Shown here: positions 40,907-48,152 of the stretch, piece by piece | Layout of the letters: each line of letters opens with the position of its first letter | How positions within the stretch are numbered: the stretch's first letter is position 1 | Assembly: GCF_004361885.1 (NCBI RefSeq) | Contig: NZ_SNWH01000019.1 | Span: 1 to 48,152, forward strand | From: Halomonas ventosae | Lineage (GTDB): Bacteria > Pseudomonadota > Gammaproteobacteria > Pseudomonadales > Halomonadaceae | Direction: 5' to 3' | DNA: 48,152 nucleotides | Made by a program: the position numbers and the translations under genes | Notes under the pieces: generated by a model | Seen by the model: only the letters and a program-made list of their open reading frames with translations | Database searches by the model: none | Told to the model about the DNA's origin: nothing

Positions 40907-42514
40907 ATGGTTATGAAAAATCACCTTTACAGCCTTGTGGAAACTGCGTGCCAAAAATTTCCTAGGTCTATAGCATTCTATGAAAAAGGCCAGGCATATA
41001 CATTTTCAGAATTCGAGGAAATGTGTAAGCGTAAAGTCCAATGGTTGAGCGGAAAAGGAGTGAAAGAAGGGGACTTTATAGCTCTTTGGCTTGTGAACGG
41101 TGTTGAATGGCTGTCATGGTATTTCTCCCTATCTAGGCTTGGTTGCACCGTGGTTCCGATTAACACAAGGTATGGAAAAAAAGAAATTGAAGACATGATG
41201 GTTAAGTCTTCTCCTAAAGCATTGATAATGCAGAAAGAGTTTCGTTCAAAGAACTTCTTAAATTTGCTTTCATCTGTGGAAAGGCATGCTGTTGAAAGTA
41301 TTGATGTCATCTACTGCGCGGGGCTTAATTTTTCAGACTCCGATGAATTAAACGAGATGGTGTTTTTTTCTGATGATTCTCTATCGGAGTGTTGTGGTGA
41401 AAGTGAGGTTTCGAGCTATGCGCCTGTGCCAAATGGTTCTTTAACATCAATTCTTTTTTCGACGTCGGGGACTACTAGCGGGCCAAAACTTGTAATGCAG
41501 TCCCAATCGAATTTAGTTACGCATGCAAATAATTGTGCAAAGTTCTATGGTCTAAATAAGCATGGAATGACCTTGCTGGCTGTTCTGCCTTTTTGTGGGG
41601 CTTTCGGGTTAAATGCAGTTCTAGCTGCATTTTCTGGTGGGGCTGCTACCGTCATCATTGATGCGCTGGATGGTAAGGAAGCTGCTCTTTTGATGAAAAA
41701 ATATAAAGTCACGCATCTCTTTGGTAGTGACGATATGTACAGAAAAATCATTGATTCATGCGATGAAGAAAAGCCTTTCCCTGATGCCAGGTTTTTTGGA
41801 TTTGGAGCATTTAATTCTAGTTTCCATGAGTATGCAGTTAATGCTTGGGCTCGAGGAATACCTTTGTTCGGTTTGTATGGATCAAGTGAAGTTATGGCAA
41901 TTTTTAGTGCCCAGGATGATAGCATGACGTTAAAAGAAAGGATTAAAGGAGGAGGAAAACCCACCGCCGGGGATGAGGCGAAAATCAGAATTAGAGATAT
42001 TGCAACAAGCAATATACTTCCAGCAGGAGAGTCTGGAGAGATTGAGATTCAATCTCCGACCAATTTCACCGGCTACCTAGATAATGATGAAGCTACCCGT
42101 AACGCTCTTACGGAGGATGGATTTTTCAAAACTGGAGATCTTGGATATATCCGAGAAGATGGCTCGCTGGTATATGAGTCCAGGATGGGGGATGCGATTA
42201 GGCTTGGCGGATTTCTTGTTAATCCCTCTGAAATTGAAGACGTAATTAAAAAAGTCCCTAATGTATTGGATGTATGTGTTGTTGCTATACAGTATCAAGA
42301 GGCAAATGTCGCAATTGCTTTTGTGAAAGAGTCTCAAGAGTCTGAAGGCCTGGAAAATCAGGTCATAGATGCATGCAAATTGAATTTGGCTCCTTTTAAA
42401 GTCCCTAAGTATGTTTTTAAGGTTTCGGAGTTTCCTGCAACTAGCGGACCTAATGGTTTAAAGATTCAGCGTGGCAGCTTGAGAAATATGGCTGAAGCTG
42501 CGGTAGGTAACTAA
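40907..42514 (+). CDS. AMP-forming acyl-CoA ligase
   Basis: This is a 535-residue member of the adenylate-forming superfamily. It has the P-loop STSGTTSGPK, the LFGLYGSSEV motif, FKTGDLGYIREDGSLVYESRMGDAIRLGGFLVNPSEIE and the catalytic lysine K519 (NGLKIQRG). It activates a carboxylic acid to its CoA thioester with ATP and so starts the pathway for the acid brought in by the transporter. AGGAG at 40891 fits either the ATG at 40907 or 40913. The nearest well-known groups are medium-chain and steroid-acid FadD enzymes, but the substrate cannot be read from sequence. Confidence 0.92.
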   Translation: MVMKNHLYSLVETACQKFPRSIAFYEKGQAYTFSEFEEMCKRKVQWLSGKGVKEGDFIALWLVNGVEWLSWYFSLSRLGCTVVPINTRYGKKEIEDMMVKSSPKALIMQKEFRSKNFLNLLSSVERHAVESIDVIYCAGLNFSDSDELNEMVFFSDDSLSECCGESEVSSYAPVPNGSLTSILFSTSGTTSGPKLVMQSQSNLVTHANNCAKFYGLNKHGMTLLAVLPFCGAFGLNAVLAAFSGGAATVIIDALDGKEAALLMKKYKVTHLFGSDDMYRKIIDSCDEEKPFPDARFFGFGAFNSSFHEYAVNAWARGIPLFGLYGSSEVMAIFSAQDDSMTLKERIKGGGKPTAGDEAKIRIRDIATSNILPAGESGEIEIQSPTNFTGYLDNDEATRNALTEDGFFKTGDLGYIREDGSLVYESRMGDAIRLGGFLVNPSEIEDVIKKVPNVLDVCVVAIQYQEANVAIAFVKESQESEGLENQVIDACKLNLAPFKVPKYVFKVSEFPATSGPNGLKIQRGSLRNMAEAAVGN

Positions 42515-42533
42515 ATTTGCGTGGGAGGAAAAG

Positions 42534-42986
42534 GTGGATACTTCTCTTTATTTTGATGATCTTGTGGAAGGTCAGTCTTTTGAGTCAACAGGAAGGACGG
42601 TTACGGAAAGTGATTTAACATTTTTCTCGATGCTTTCTGGCGACTGGAATCCAATCCACTGTGATATTGGGTTCAGTTCTAAAACCCGATATGGTGAAAG
42701 GCTTGTGCATGGGGCTTTTGGTATTGCATTGGCTACAGGTATGATTCACTCATTAGGGATTTTTGAGAAATCCGCTGTTGCAATGATGTCACTAAAAGAT
42801 TGGAAGTTCAGGAAGCCTATCACTCTGGGTATGACTCTACGGCTTAAGTTGTTTATATTAGAGAAAGATCCCGGTGAGAGTAAGAGGGTTGGGCGTGTAA
42901 ACAGGTTGCTACAATTGGTGGACGAGTCAGGAAGCATTATTCAGGAAGGTGAGTCTGATATGCTTGTTTTAAAGAAAGAATGTTAA
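42534..42986 (+). CDS. MaoC-like (R)-specific enoyl-CoA hydratase, single hotdog
   Basis: The protein has 150 residues from a GTG at 42534, which follows GGGAGG. The hydratase-2 motif has D37 and H42 (GDWNPIHCD), then RYGERLVHGAFGIA. It is a single hotdog that would work as a dimer and hydrate a trans-enoyl-CoA to a 3-hydroxyacyl-CoA. It lies between ligase and flavoprotein genes. A second, two-domain MaoC protein is encoded further down, so the pathway probably has two hydration steps or two substrate sizes. Confidence 0.9.
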   Translation: MDTSLYFDDLVEGQSFESTGRTVTESDLTFFSMLSGDWNPIHCDIGFSSKTRYGERLVHGAFGIALATGMIHSLGIFEKSAVAMMSLKDWKFRKPITLGMTLRLKLFILEKDPGESKRVGRVNRLLQLVDESGSIIQEGESDMLVLKKEC

Positions 42987-43001
42987 TTGATGGAGCTGTT
43001 T

Positions 43002-43976
43002 ATGTCTAAATATATTCCTGAGGTTCTGCAAGGGCTGACGCTTCCTGTGATCTCTGCTCCAATGTTCACCGTGAGTTATCCTGAGCTTGTAAAGGCCCAG
43101 TGTAAGAGCGGAATCGTGGGCTCTTTCCCAGCACTAAATGCTAGACAGCCAGAGATTCTAGACGATTGGTTGTATCAAATAAAGGAGGACCTCGCTGAGT
43201 TTTCTTCAAGTAATCCAGGAAAAACTGTCGGACCGATTGCAGTAAATCAAATTTCCCACTCTTCAAATGTTCGGCTTGAACAAGATGTTAAGACATGTAT
43301 TAAGCATCGTGTCCCAATTATTATTTCCTCACTTCGTGCTCCGGTAAAGGAAATAGTAGATGAGGTCCACTCATATGGGGGGGTAATCCTTCATGATGTT
43401 ATTAATTTGCGACATGCGATGAAGGCCCTCGAAGCAGGTGTTGATGGTCTGATTTTGGTAGCCGCAGGTGCAGGTGGTCATGCCGGCACCTTGTCTCCGT
43501 TTGCTTTGGTAGGAGAGGTTAGGAAATGTTTCAATGGGCCGGTCGTGCTATCCGGGTCAATTGCAAATGGAAGCTCTATACTTGCTGCTCAGGCGATGGG
43601 AGCTGATTTTGGCTATATGGGAACTCGGTTCATTGCCTCGAAAGAGGCGAATGCTTCCGAAGAGTATAAAAGCTCCATATTGAATGCTGGTGCCTCAGAT
43701 ATTGTTTATAGTAACTATTTCTCAGGTGTTCATGGCAACTACCTTAAAGAAAGTGTGAAGAATGTTGGTCTTGACCCTGATAATCTCCCAGTGGCAGATA
43801 AGTCTATTATGAGCTTCAAAGATGGCCGCTCCAAAGCTAAAGCATGGAAAGACATATGGGGTGCGGGTCAGGGGGCGGCGGTCATTGATGATGTTCCAAA
43901 TGTTAGTGAAATTGTGGATAGACTTAAAGTTGAATATGAAGAAGCGCTGTCTAAAATTTGTTTGAAAAGCAAATAA
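43002..43976 (+). CDS. Nitronate monooxygenase/2-nitropropane dioxygenase-like flavoprotein
   Basis: The protein has 324 residues from the ATG at 43002, chosen because GGAG is seven bases upstream; earlier starts at 42987 and 42990 lack a site. It is an FMN TIM barrel with LPVISAPMFTVS, GIVGSFPALNAR, AAGAGGHAGTLSPFAL and the phosphate-binding VVLSGSIANG and GADFGYMGTRF. Members act on nitronates, but others in acyl-CoA operons, such as IpdC of steroid degradation, are enoyl-CoA reductases. Its place among beta-oxidation genes favours an acyl-CoA redox role; this is inference. Confidence 0.88.
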   Translation: MSKYIPEVLQGLTLPVISAPMFTVSYPELVKAQCKSGIVGSFPALNARQPEILDDWLYQIKEDLAEFSSSNPGKTVGPIAVNQISHSSNVRLEQDVKTCIKHRVPIIISSLRAPVKEIVDEVHSYGGVILHDVINLRHAMKALEAGVDGLILVAAGAGGHAGTLSPFALVGEVRKCFNGPVVLSGSIANGSSILAAQAMGADFGYMGTRFIASKEANASEEYKSSILNAGASDIVYSNYFSGVHGNYLKESVKNVGLDPDNLPVADKSIMSFKDGRSKAKAWKDIWGAGQGAAVIDDVPNVSEIVDRLKVEYEEALSKICLKSK

Positions 43977-44006
43977 TATAGTATTTTATCCAGGAGGAAA
44001 GGGTTT

Positions 44007-44924
44007 ATGTCAAGCGCGATTAACTGTGGGAAAGTGGCGATTGTAACCGGCGGTGGGAATGGCATCGGGCGTGAAATATCAATTGCCTTAGCAGCATCAG
44101 GTGCAAAGGTAGTGATTAACGACATTGGAGTGTCTTTAACAGGCGAAGGAGGGTCGGCTACCCCCGCCGAGGAAACCAAAAGAATTATTGAGCAAGCTGG
44201 TGGTGAGGCTCATATTAATACCGATAGCGTTGCTGATTGGGAGTCTGCAAAGAAAATTGTTAAATCAGCAATAGATAAGTATGGGAGGTTGGATATTGTA
44301 GTAAATAATGCGGGGATACTTAGGGATACTATTTTTCATAAGATGAGTGTTGATGATTGGAGGACGGTCATTGATGTTCACTTGAATGGAACTTTTTATG
44401 TGAGCAGGGCTGCTGCTGAAATATTTCGTAAGCAAGAGTCAGGTTCATTTGTTCATATGACAAGTACCTCCGGGCTTATTGGTAACTTTGGCCAATCAAA
44501 CTATTCGGCAGCAAAGCTGGGTATTGTGGCATTATCAAAGTCAATTGCTCTTGATATGAATAGATTTGGCGTCAGGTCGAATTGTATCGCTCCATTTGCT
44601 TGGAGCAGAATGACAGATTCCCTTCCAACTGATACTCCAGAGCAAGTAAAACGTGTTGATGCAATGAAGGCTATGACACCCGATAAAAATGCTCATATGG
44701 CTGTTTATCTTGGGTCTGACTTGGCGGCAGAAGTAAATGGACAGATATTTGCGGTCAGGAATAACGAGATTTTTTTGATGGGGCAAAGTCGGCCGCTGAG
44801 GAGTGTACACAGGTCAGATGGTTGGACTCCAGATGAAATTCACGAACATGCAATGCCCGCGCTTAAGTCTAGCTTCTACTCGCTTGAAAGAAGTGGCGAT
44901 GTTTTTTCTTGGGATCCCATGTAA
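44007..44924 (+). CDS. Short-chain dehydrogenase, MFE-2 type 3-hydroxyacyl-CoA dehydrogenase
   Basis: This is a 305-residue SDR. The cofactor motif is GGGNGIG (15-21), NNAG lies at 100-103, and the catalytic residues are Y166 and K170 in YSAAK, with Ser near 153-155. The insertion GVSLTGEGGSATPAEET after the second strand is typical of the dehydrogenase part of peroxisomal multifunctional enzyme 2. It would oxidise a (3R)-hydroxyacyl-CoA. The next gene encodes the matching hydratase part, so together they form a split MFE-2. Start 44007 follows AGGAGG. Confidence 0.92.
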   Translation: MSSAINCGKVAIVTGGGNGIGREISIALAASGAKVVINDIGVSLTGEGGSATPAEETKRIIEQAGGEAHINTDSVADWESAKKIVKSAIDKYGRLDIVVNNAGILRDTIFHKMSVDDWRTVIDVHLNGTFYVSRAAAEIFRKQESGSFVHMTSTSGLIGNFGQSNYSAAKLGIVALSKSIALDMNRFGVRSNCIAPFAWSRMTDSLPTDTPEQVKRVDAMKAMTPDKNAHMAVYLGSDLAAEVNGQIFAVRNNEIFLMGQSRPLRSVHRSDGWTPDEIHEHAMPALKSSFYSLERSGDVFSWDPM

Positions 44925-44942
44925 TTGCTCTAGGAGTTTAAT

Positions 44943-45815
44943 ATGGATGCCTTTAGCCGTCATCTCATGACAAGAAAATTTAAGAAGGTTGTTCATGAGT
45001 ACTCGTTGAAGGATACTATTTTATATTCCTTGGGCGTGGGAGTGGGGTTTGATCCGCGAGATAGTTCGCAGCTTAAGTTTGTATATGAAGATGGATTAAG
45101 GCCAATGCCAAGCATGGCTGTTGTTTTAGCCCATCCAGGCTTTTGGGCCAAGGAGCCTGACACTGGGATTGACTGGGTTAAACTGCTTCATGTTGGGCAG
45201 GAGTTTGAGCTGCATGAGTCATTGCCAGAGGCTGGGAAGGTTTATAGTGTTACGCGTGTGGTTGATGTTCTTGATAAAGGCGCAGATAAGGGTGCGATTA
45301 TAATTTCAGAAAGGGTGGTTAAAGACTTTGAGACAAATTCTAAGATATGTACCGTTCGAACAACTTCCTTTGCCAGAGGGAATGGTGGATTTAGTGAGGG
45401 TGGGAAGGTTGGTTCTAAAATAAAAAGCGTAATACCTGACCGAGAGTGTGATATTGAATCAGAGCTGGATACTTTTCCAAATTCGGCTTTGATTTATAGG
45501 CTTTCCGGTGACCTTAATCCTTTGCATGCTTCGCCTGAAGTTGCTAAGTCTGCTGGTTTTGATGGGCCGATTTTGCATGGTCTGTGTACATTTGGTGTTT
45601 CCTGTCATGCTATTTTAAGATCAGCGCTTGATTATGATGATAAGGCAGTAAAGAAAATGGGGGCTAGCTTTACATCTCCAGTTTATCCAGGTGACACTGT
45701 TGTTACGAAAATATGGGAAGTGAGTTATGGTTATTCCTTTCAGTGCTTTTCTAAAGATAGTGGAGCGAAAATAATTGATAATGGGTTTGTCGTAGTGCGA
45801 GAAGGTGAGATATGA
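44943..45815 (+). CDS. MFE-2-type enoyl-CoA hydratase 2 (double-hotdog MaoC)
   Basis: The protein has 290 residues. The N-terminal hotdog has KFVYEDGLRPMPSMAVVLAHPG. The C-terminal hotdog carries the hydratase-2 motif YRLSGDLNPLHASPEVAKSAGFDGPILHG with D190 and H195. It hydrates trans-2-enoyl-CoA to (3R)-hydroxyacyl-CoA, the substrate of the SDR encoded just before it. The start follows TAGGAG, and its end overlaps the crotonase start as ATGA. Confidence 0.93.
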   Translation: MDAFSRHLMTRKFKKVVHEYSLKDTILYSLGVGVGFDPRDSSQLKFVYEDGLRPMPSMAVVLAHPGFWAKEPDTGIDWVKLLHVGQEFELHESLPEAGKVYSVTRVVDVLDKGADKGAIIISERVVKDFETNSKICTVRTTSFARGNGGFSEGGKVGSKIKSVIPDRECDIESELDTFPNSALIYRLSGDLNPLHASPEVAKSAGFDGPILHGLCTFGVSCHAILRSALDYDDKAVKKMGASFTSPVYPGDTVVTKIWEVSYGYSFQCFSKDSGAKIIDNGFVVVREGEI

Positions 45816-46606
45816 AGCACGTTGAAATCAATGAAAGTGGTGGGGCTCTCTGGGTAATTCTAAACCGTCCTGAAGTGAGGAACGCATTTTCGTCTGAAAT
45901 GAGGGAGTCACTTAAAGAAGCTCTTACTAAAGCTGATTCTGACGAATCTATACGATGTGTTGTGATTAAGGGTGCTGGAGGGAATTTCATCTCCGGGGGA
46001 GACTTGAAAAAATTTGCTGAGCTGATTGAGCGCCCCAGTTGTGAAGTTAAACATTCTTTTTATAATAGGGTTCAGGATCTCAATCAATTGATTATGATGG
46101 TCATGAGCCTTAAGAAGCCTGTTGTCGCCTGCGTAGAAGGGAGCGTGGCTGGTGCAGGAGTAAGTCTTGCGCTGGCTTGCGATTTGGTTGTTGCTTCAGA
46201 TAACGCCAAATTCATTATTTCATATTCAAAGGTCGGTGCAAGCCCTGATGGTGGACTTTCATTCTCCCTTCCTAGGGCTGTTGGGATTAAAAAATACATG
46301 GAGTTAGTGCTGTTGGGAGGATCGATAAGTGCCAGTGAAGCCATGGATTATGGGCTGGTAAATTTTGTCTTTGATGATGCAGAGGTGTCTGGGAAAACTG
46401 AGGAGTTGGTATCAAGGCTTTGCAATGGACCTACATATGCTTTTGGCAAGGTCAAGAGCCTGTCTGCTTATTCTGAAAGCTCCAGCCTGGTGGAACAATT
46501 GCATCATGAGGCTGTTGCTTTTTCCGAGTGTGCCAGCACAGATGATTTTCGTGAAGGAGTTTCATCTTTTTTAGAAAAAAGAAAGGCCAATTTTTTAGGC
46601 TTGTAA
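45812..46606 (+). CDS. Enoyl-CoA hydratase/isomerase (crotonase family)
   Basis: This is a 264-residue crotonase with ISGGDLKKF (first oxyanion-hole segment), VEGSVAGAGVSLALACDLVVAS (second) and KVGASPDGGLSFSLPRAVG. The second catalytic glutamate of classical enoyl-CoA hydratase is not obvious and the PDGG segment is like PaaG/PaaB-type members, so isomerase or ring-hydrolase activity is possible. It is the last gene of the operon and is coupled to the preceding gene by a 4-base overlap. No terminator was found after it. Confidence 0.9.
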   Translation: MKHVEINESGGALWVILNRPEVRNAFSSEMRESLKEALTKADSDESIRCVVIKGAGGNFISGGDLKKFAELIERPSCEVKHSFYNRVQDLNQLIMMVMSLKKPVVACVEGSVAGAGVSLALACDLVVASDNAKFIISYSKVGASPDGGLSFSLPRAVGIKKYMELVLLGGSISASEAMDYGLVNFVFDDAEVSGKTEELVSRLCNGPTYAFGKVKSLSAYSESSSLVEQLHHEAVAFSECASTDDFREGVSSFLEKRKANFLGL

Positions 46607-46733
46607 TCCCATCAGCTTCACATTATTTACCGTCAATCTTGCTGTGTCTTTAAGATGGGTGCCTCCGGTGCTTATTTATTACCTGATTCCGTGAAGCCAG
46701 CGCCGACACTTCCCCTATCACCGCCAGCGGTAG
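46607..46733. other. Short gap between the crotonase gene and IS3 DNA
   Basis: There is no gene and no hairpin terminator. Composition changes from AT-rich to GC-rich at about 46670-46700, marking the border with mobile DNA. Confidence 0.4.
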
Positions 46734-46764
46734 TTGTCAAGGAATCTGTCGCCTCTGAGATCAT

Positions 46765-46980
46765 TCACGCCACCTGCTTTTCTGGTTCGGCGACGGTGAC
46801 ATGGAGCTCCCGCTCCGGGTTGAGTGACACGGTACCGATCGGCGTCCAGTTGCGAGTCTTGCCGCTCCATCGCGCAGGGTTGGTGTCACGCGCCGCCTGA
46901 TTGATGACGTGGCGCTTGGCCAACACCGCAGCGTCTTCGCCCGCATGGCGCTGTGCCGGTGTCACCAGGCGAATGCCGCC
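46765..46980 (-). pseudogene. C-terminal fragment of an IS3-family transposase, inverted
   Basis: On the minus strand an open frame reads IRLVTPAQRHAGEDAAVLAKR, then NPARWSGKTRNWTPIGTVSLNPE, to a stop at 46767-46765. This closely matches the C-terminus of the complete transposase that follows on the plus strand (IRFVTPGERHAGQDDEVLARR and HPGRWSGATRNWTPRRTVWLNP). Only about 70 residues remain. The fragment ends near 46980, exactly where the recognisable part of the plus-strand gene begins, so the two copies meet head to head. Confidence 0.85.
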
Positions 46981-48015
46981 GTACAGCTGATCGATGAAGC
47001 CCGCGCCGCAGGGGCCCGCCTACAGGCCGCCTGTGCAGAGCTCGGCATCGGTACCAACACCTACCGTCGCTGGGTGCGGGGCGATCAGGACCGCCGGCCT
47101 GAGGCCGTGCGGCCTGTGCCGCGCCACGCGCTGTCGCCTGAGGAGCGTCAGCAGGTGCTGGAGATCTGCCATCGTCCCGAGTTTGCCAGCCTGCCGCCGG
47201 GGCAGATCGTGCCGCGGCTGCTGGACGAGGAAGGCCTCTATGTGGCGTCAGAGTCCAGCTACTACCGCATCCTCCGGGAGCATGGCGAGCAGCACCATCG
47301 TGGCCGGGCTCGTGCCCCACGCCCCAAGGGTGATCCACAAAGACACCGCGTAACGCGCCCAAATGCCTGTTGGAGCTGGGACGTGACATACCTGCCGACC
47401 CCGGTGCGTGGGCAGTTCTACTACCTCTACATGATCGTCGACATCTACAGCCGCAAGATCGTCGATGCCGAGGTCTTTGACCAAGAGTCCATGGCCAACA
47501 GCAGCGAGGTCATCCAGCGCGCTGTGTTGCGCGAGGGCTGCATCAATCAGCCACTGGTGTTGCATGCCGACAACGGCTCCGCCATGAAGGGCTCGACGCT
47601 CCAGGCGACGCTGCAGCGGCTGAACATCACCCCGTCGTACAGCCGCCCCCGAGTCTCCAATGACAACGCCTTCTCGGAGTCGCTGTTCCGGACATGCAAG
47701 TACCGGCCCGACTACCCGGTGGATGGCTACGAGAACCTGACAGCGGCGCAGCAGTGGGTGACCGGCTTCGTTCACTGGTACAACCACGAGCACCGCCACA
47801 GCGCCATTCGGTTCGTTACCCCGGGTGAGCGGCATGCTGGCCAGGATGATGAGGTACTGGCCAGGCGAGATGCCATCTATGCCGAGGCGAAACGGCAACA
47901 TCCCGGTCGGTGGAGCGGCGCCACTCGCAACTGGACACCGCGCCGGACGGTCTGGCTGAACCCGGACCAGGAAGACCCGCTGGTTCAACGCGATCAGCGA
48001 TTAGAAGCCGCCTGA
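46909..48015 (+). CDS. IS3-family transposase (DDE integrase core)
   Basis: The reading frame gives 368 residues. The recognisable protein begins at about 46981 with AVQLIDEARAAGARLQAACAELGIGTNTYRRW (helix-turn-helix) and continues through the rve core with the first Asp in SWDVTYL, the second in LHADNGSAMKG and the Glu in NAFSESLF. About 24 residues before this read through the antisense of the inverted fragment, so the natural start, and any upstream orfA, were lost when the two copies were joined. The catalytic core is complete. The stop is followed by ttgacagg at about 48034, which resembles the gttgtcaagg near 46735 in inverted form and may be the terminal repeat. Confidence 0.88.
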   Translation: MALGQHRSVFARMALCRCHQANAAVQLIDEARAAGARLQAACAELGIGTNTYRRWVRGDQDRRPEAVRPVPRHALSPEERQQVLEICHRPEFASLPPGQIVPRLLDEEGLYVASESSYYRILREHGEQHHRGRARAPRPKGDPQRHRVTRPNACWSWDVTYLPTPVRGQFYYLYMIVDIYSRKIVDAEVFDQESMANSSEVIQRAVLREGCINQPLVLHADNGSAMKGSTLQATLQRLNITPSYSRPRVSNDNAFSESLFRTCKYRPDYPVDGYENLTAAQQWVTGFVHWYNHEHRHSAIRFVTPGERHAGQDDEVLARRDAIYAEAKRQHPGRWSGATRNWTPRRTVWLNPDQEDPLVQRDQRLEAA

Positions 48016-48152
48016 TTCCAGGTTCCAACAAGCTTGACAGGCATCGCGGTGCGCTCGACCAGGCGCATCACGCGTTGGACGACGTATTCGGTCTTGTTGT
48101 CGTCGTGGATCGAGACGGTCTGCGTCCACAGCGCCTGGCGCTTGCCAGGACG
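47994..48152 (-). pseudogene. Transposase fragment at the window edge (possibly IS1380 family)
   Basis: A minus-strand frame open at the window end reads ALWTQTVSIHDDNKTEY and VVQRVMRLVERTAM, then enters the IS3 end sequence and stops at 47996-47994. The RVMRLVERT pattern reminds me of IS1380-family transposases. The IS3 copy probably inserted into this gene. Only about 40 codons are visible, so the family call is weak. Confidence 0.4.

Noticed and set aside
1..48152. tRNA or rRNA genes
   Set aside because: No cloverleaf-like segment or rRNA signature was noticed on either strand. A covariance-model search was not possible.

Overview
The window looks like chromosomal DNA of a Halomonas-like gammaproteobacterium. 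I infer this from the GC-rich etfB-etfA-ETF:quinone oxidoreductase block, an MvaT-type nucleoid protein and the style of the catabolic genes; no rRNA or tRNA is present to confirm it. Two kinds of DNA alternate: visibly AT-rich catabolic genes (about 1-2070, 25.5-26.6 kb, 29.9-31 kb, 38.3-46.6 kb) and GC-rich blocks (about 2.1-25.5 kb, 27-29.3 kb, 34.6-38 kb, 46.7 kb to the end).

Layout. 1-2064: the small and large membrane subunits of a TRAP transporter (dctQ, dctM), closed by a strong terminator. 2137-7604: the tail of an integrative conjugative element (TIGR03757, TIGR03756 and TIGR03755 family proteins, a small membrane protein, a TraG N-terminal-type protein), preceded by a divergent MvaT/H-NS-like silencer. 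7607-10021: a small unknown protein, an orphan XRE antitoxin-like regulator with a perfect palindromic operator, and a DUF4236 protein. 10154-25517: an eight-gene, single-strand operon that I read as a DNA-modification-based anti-phage system. It encodes a DUF499 ATPase, an unknown 210-aa protein, a DUF1156 DNA methyltransferase, an OLD/DUF3696-like AAA ATPase, a PIN-like nuclease, an RNA ligase, a DUF262/DUF1524 (GmrSD-like) nuclease and a PLD-SNF2 helicase. 25694-34146: a LysR regulator, a decayed transposase and an intact IS21-type element (istA/istB), then a hotdog hydratase, an acyl-CoA dehydrogenase, a family III CoA-transferase and a CitE-type lyase. 34585-38037: etfB, etfA and ETF:quinone oxidoreductase. 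38317-46606: an AtoE-like transporter followed by thiolase, acyl-CoA ligase, two MaoC hydratases, a nitronate monooxygenase-like flavoprotein, an SDR and a crotonase. 46.7 kb to the end: IS3-family transposase DNA in two orientations and a fragment of a further transposase.

How it fits together. LysR, hydratase, acyl-CoA dehydrogenase, CoA-transferase, CitE lyase and a TRAP transporter are, from memory, the content of the Pseudomonas itaconate-degradation locus (CoA-transferase Ict, hydratase Ich, citramalyl-CoA lyase Ccl). The most economical reading is that an itaconate locus was split by a roughly 23-kb island carrying ICE remnants and the defence operon, and then again by IS21. The ETF pair and ETF:quinone oxidoreductase can take electrons from the acyl-CoA dehydrogenase. 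The 38-46.6 kb operon is a second, self-contained acyl-CoA degradation route of unknown substrate.

The strongest candidate for something new is the defence operon. Its core (DUF499, DUF1156 methylase, PLD-helicase) resembles known DISARM-related modification systems. Nested inside it is a tightly coupled AAA ATPase-PIN nuclease-RNA ligase cassette plus a GmrSD-like nuclease, which suggests a second RNA-targeting or repair layer.
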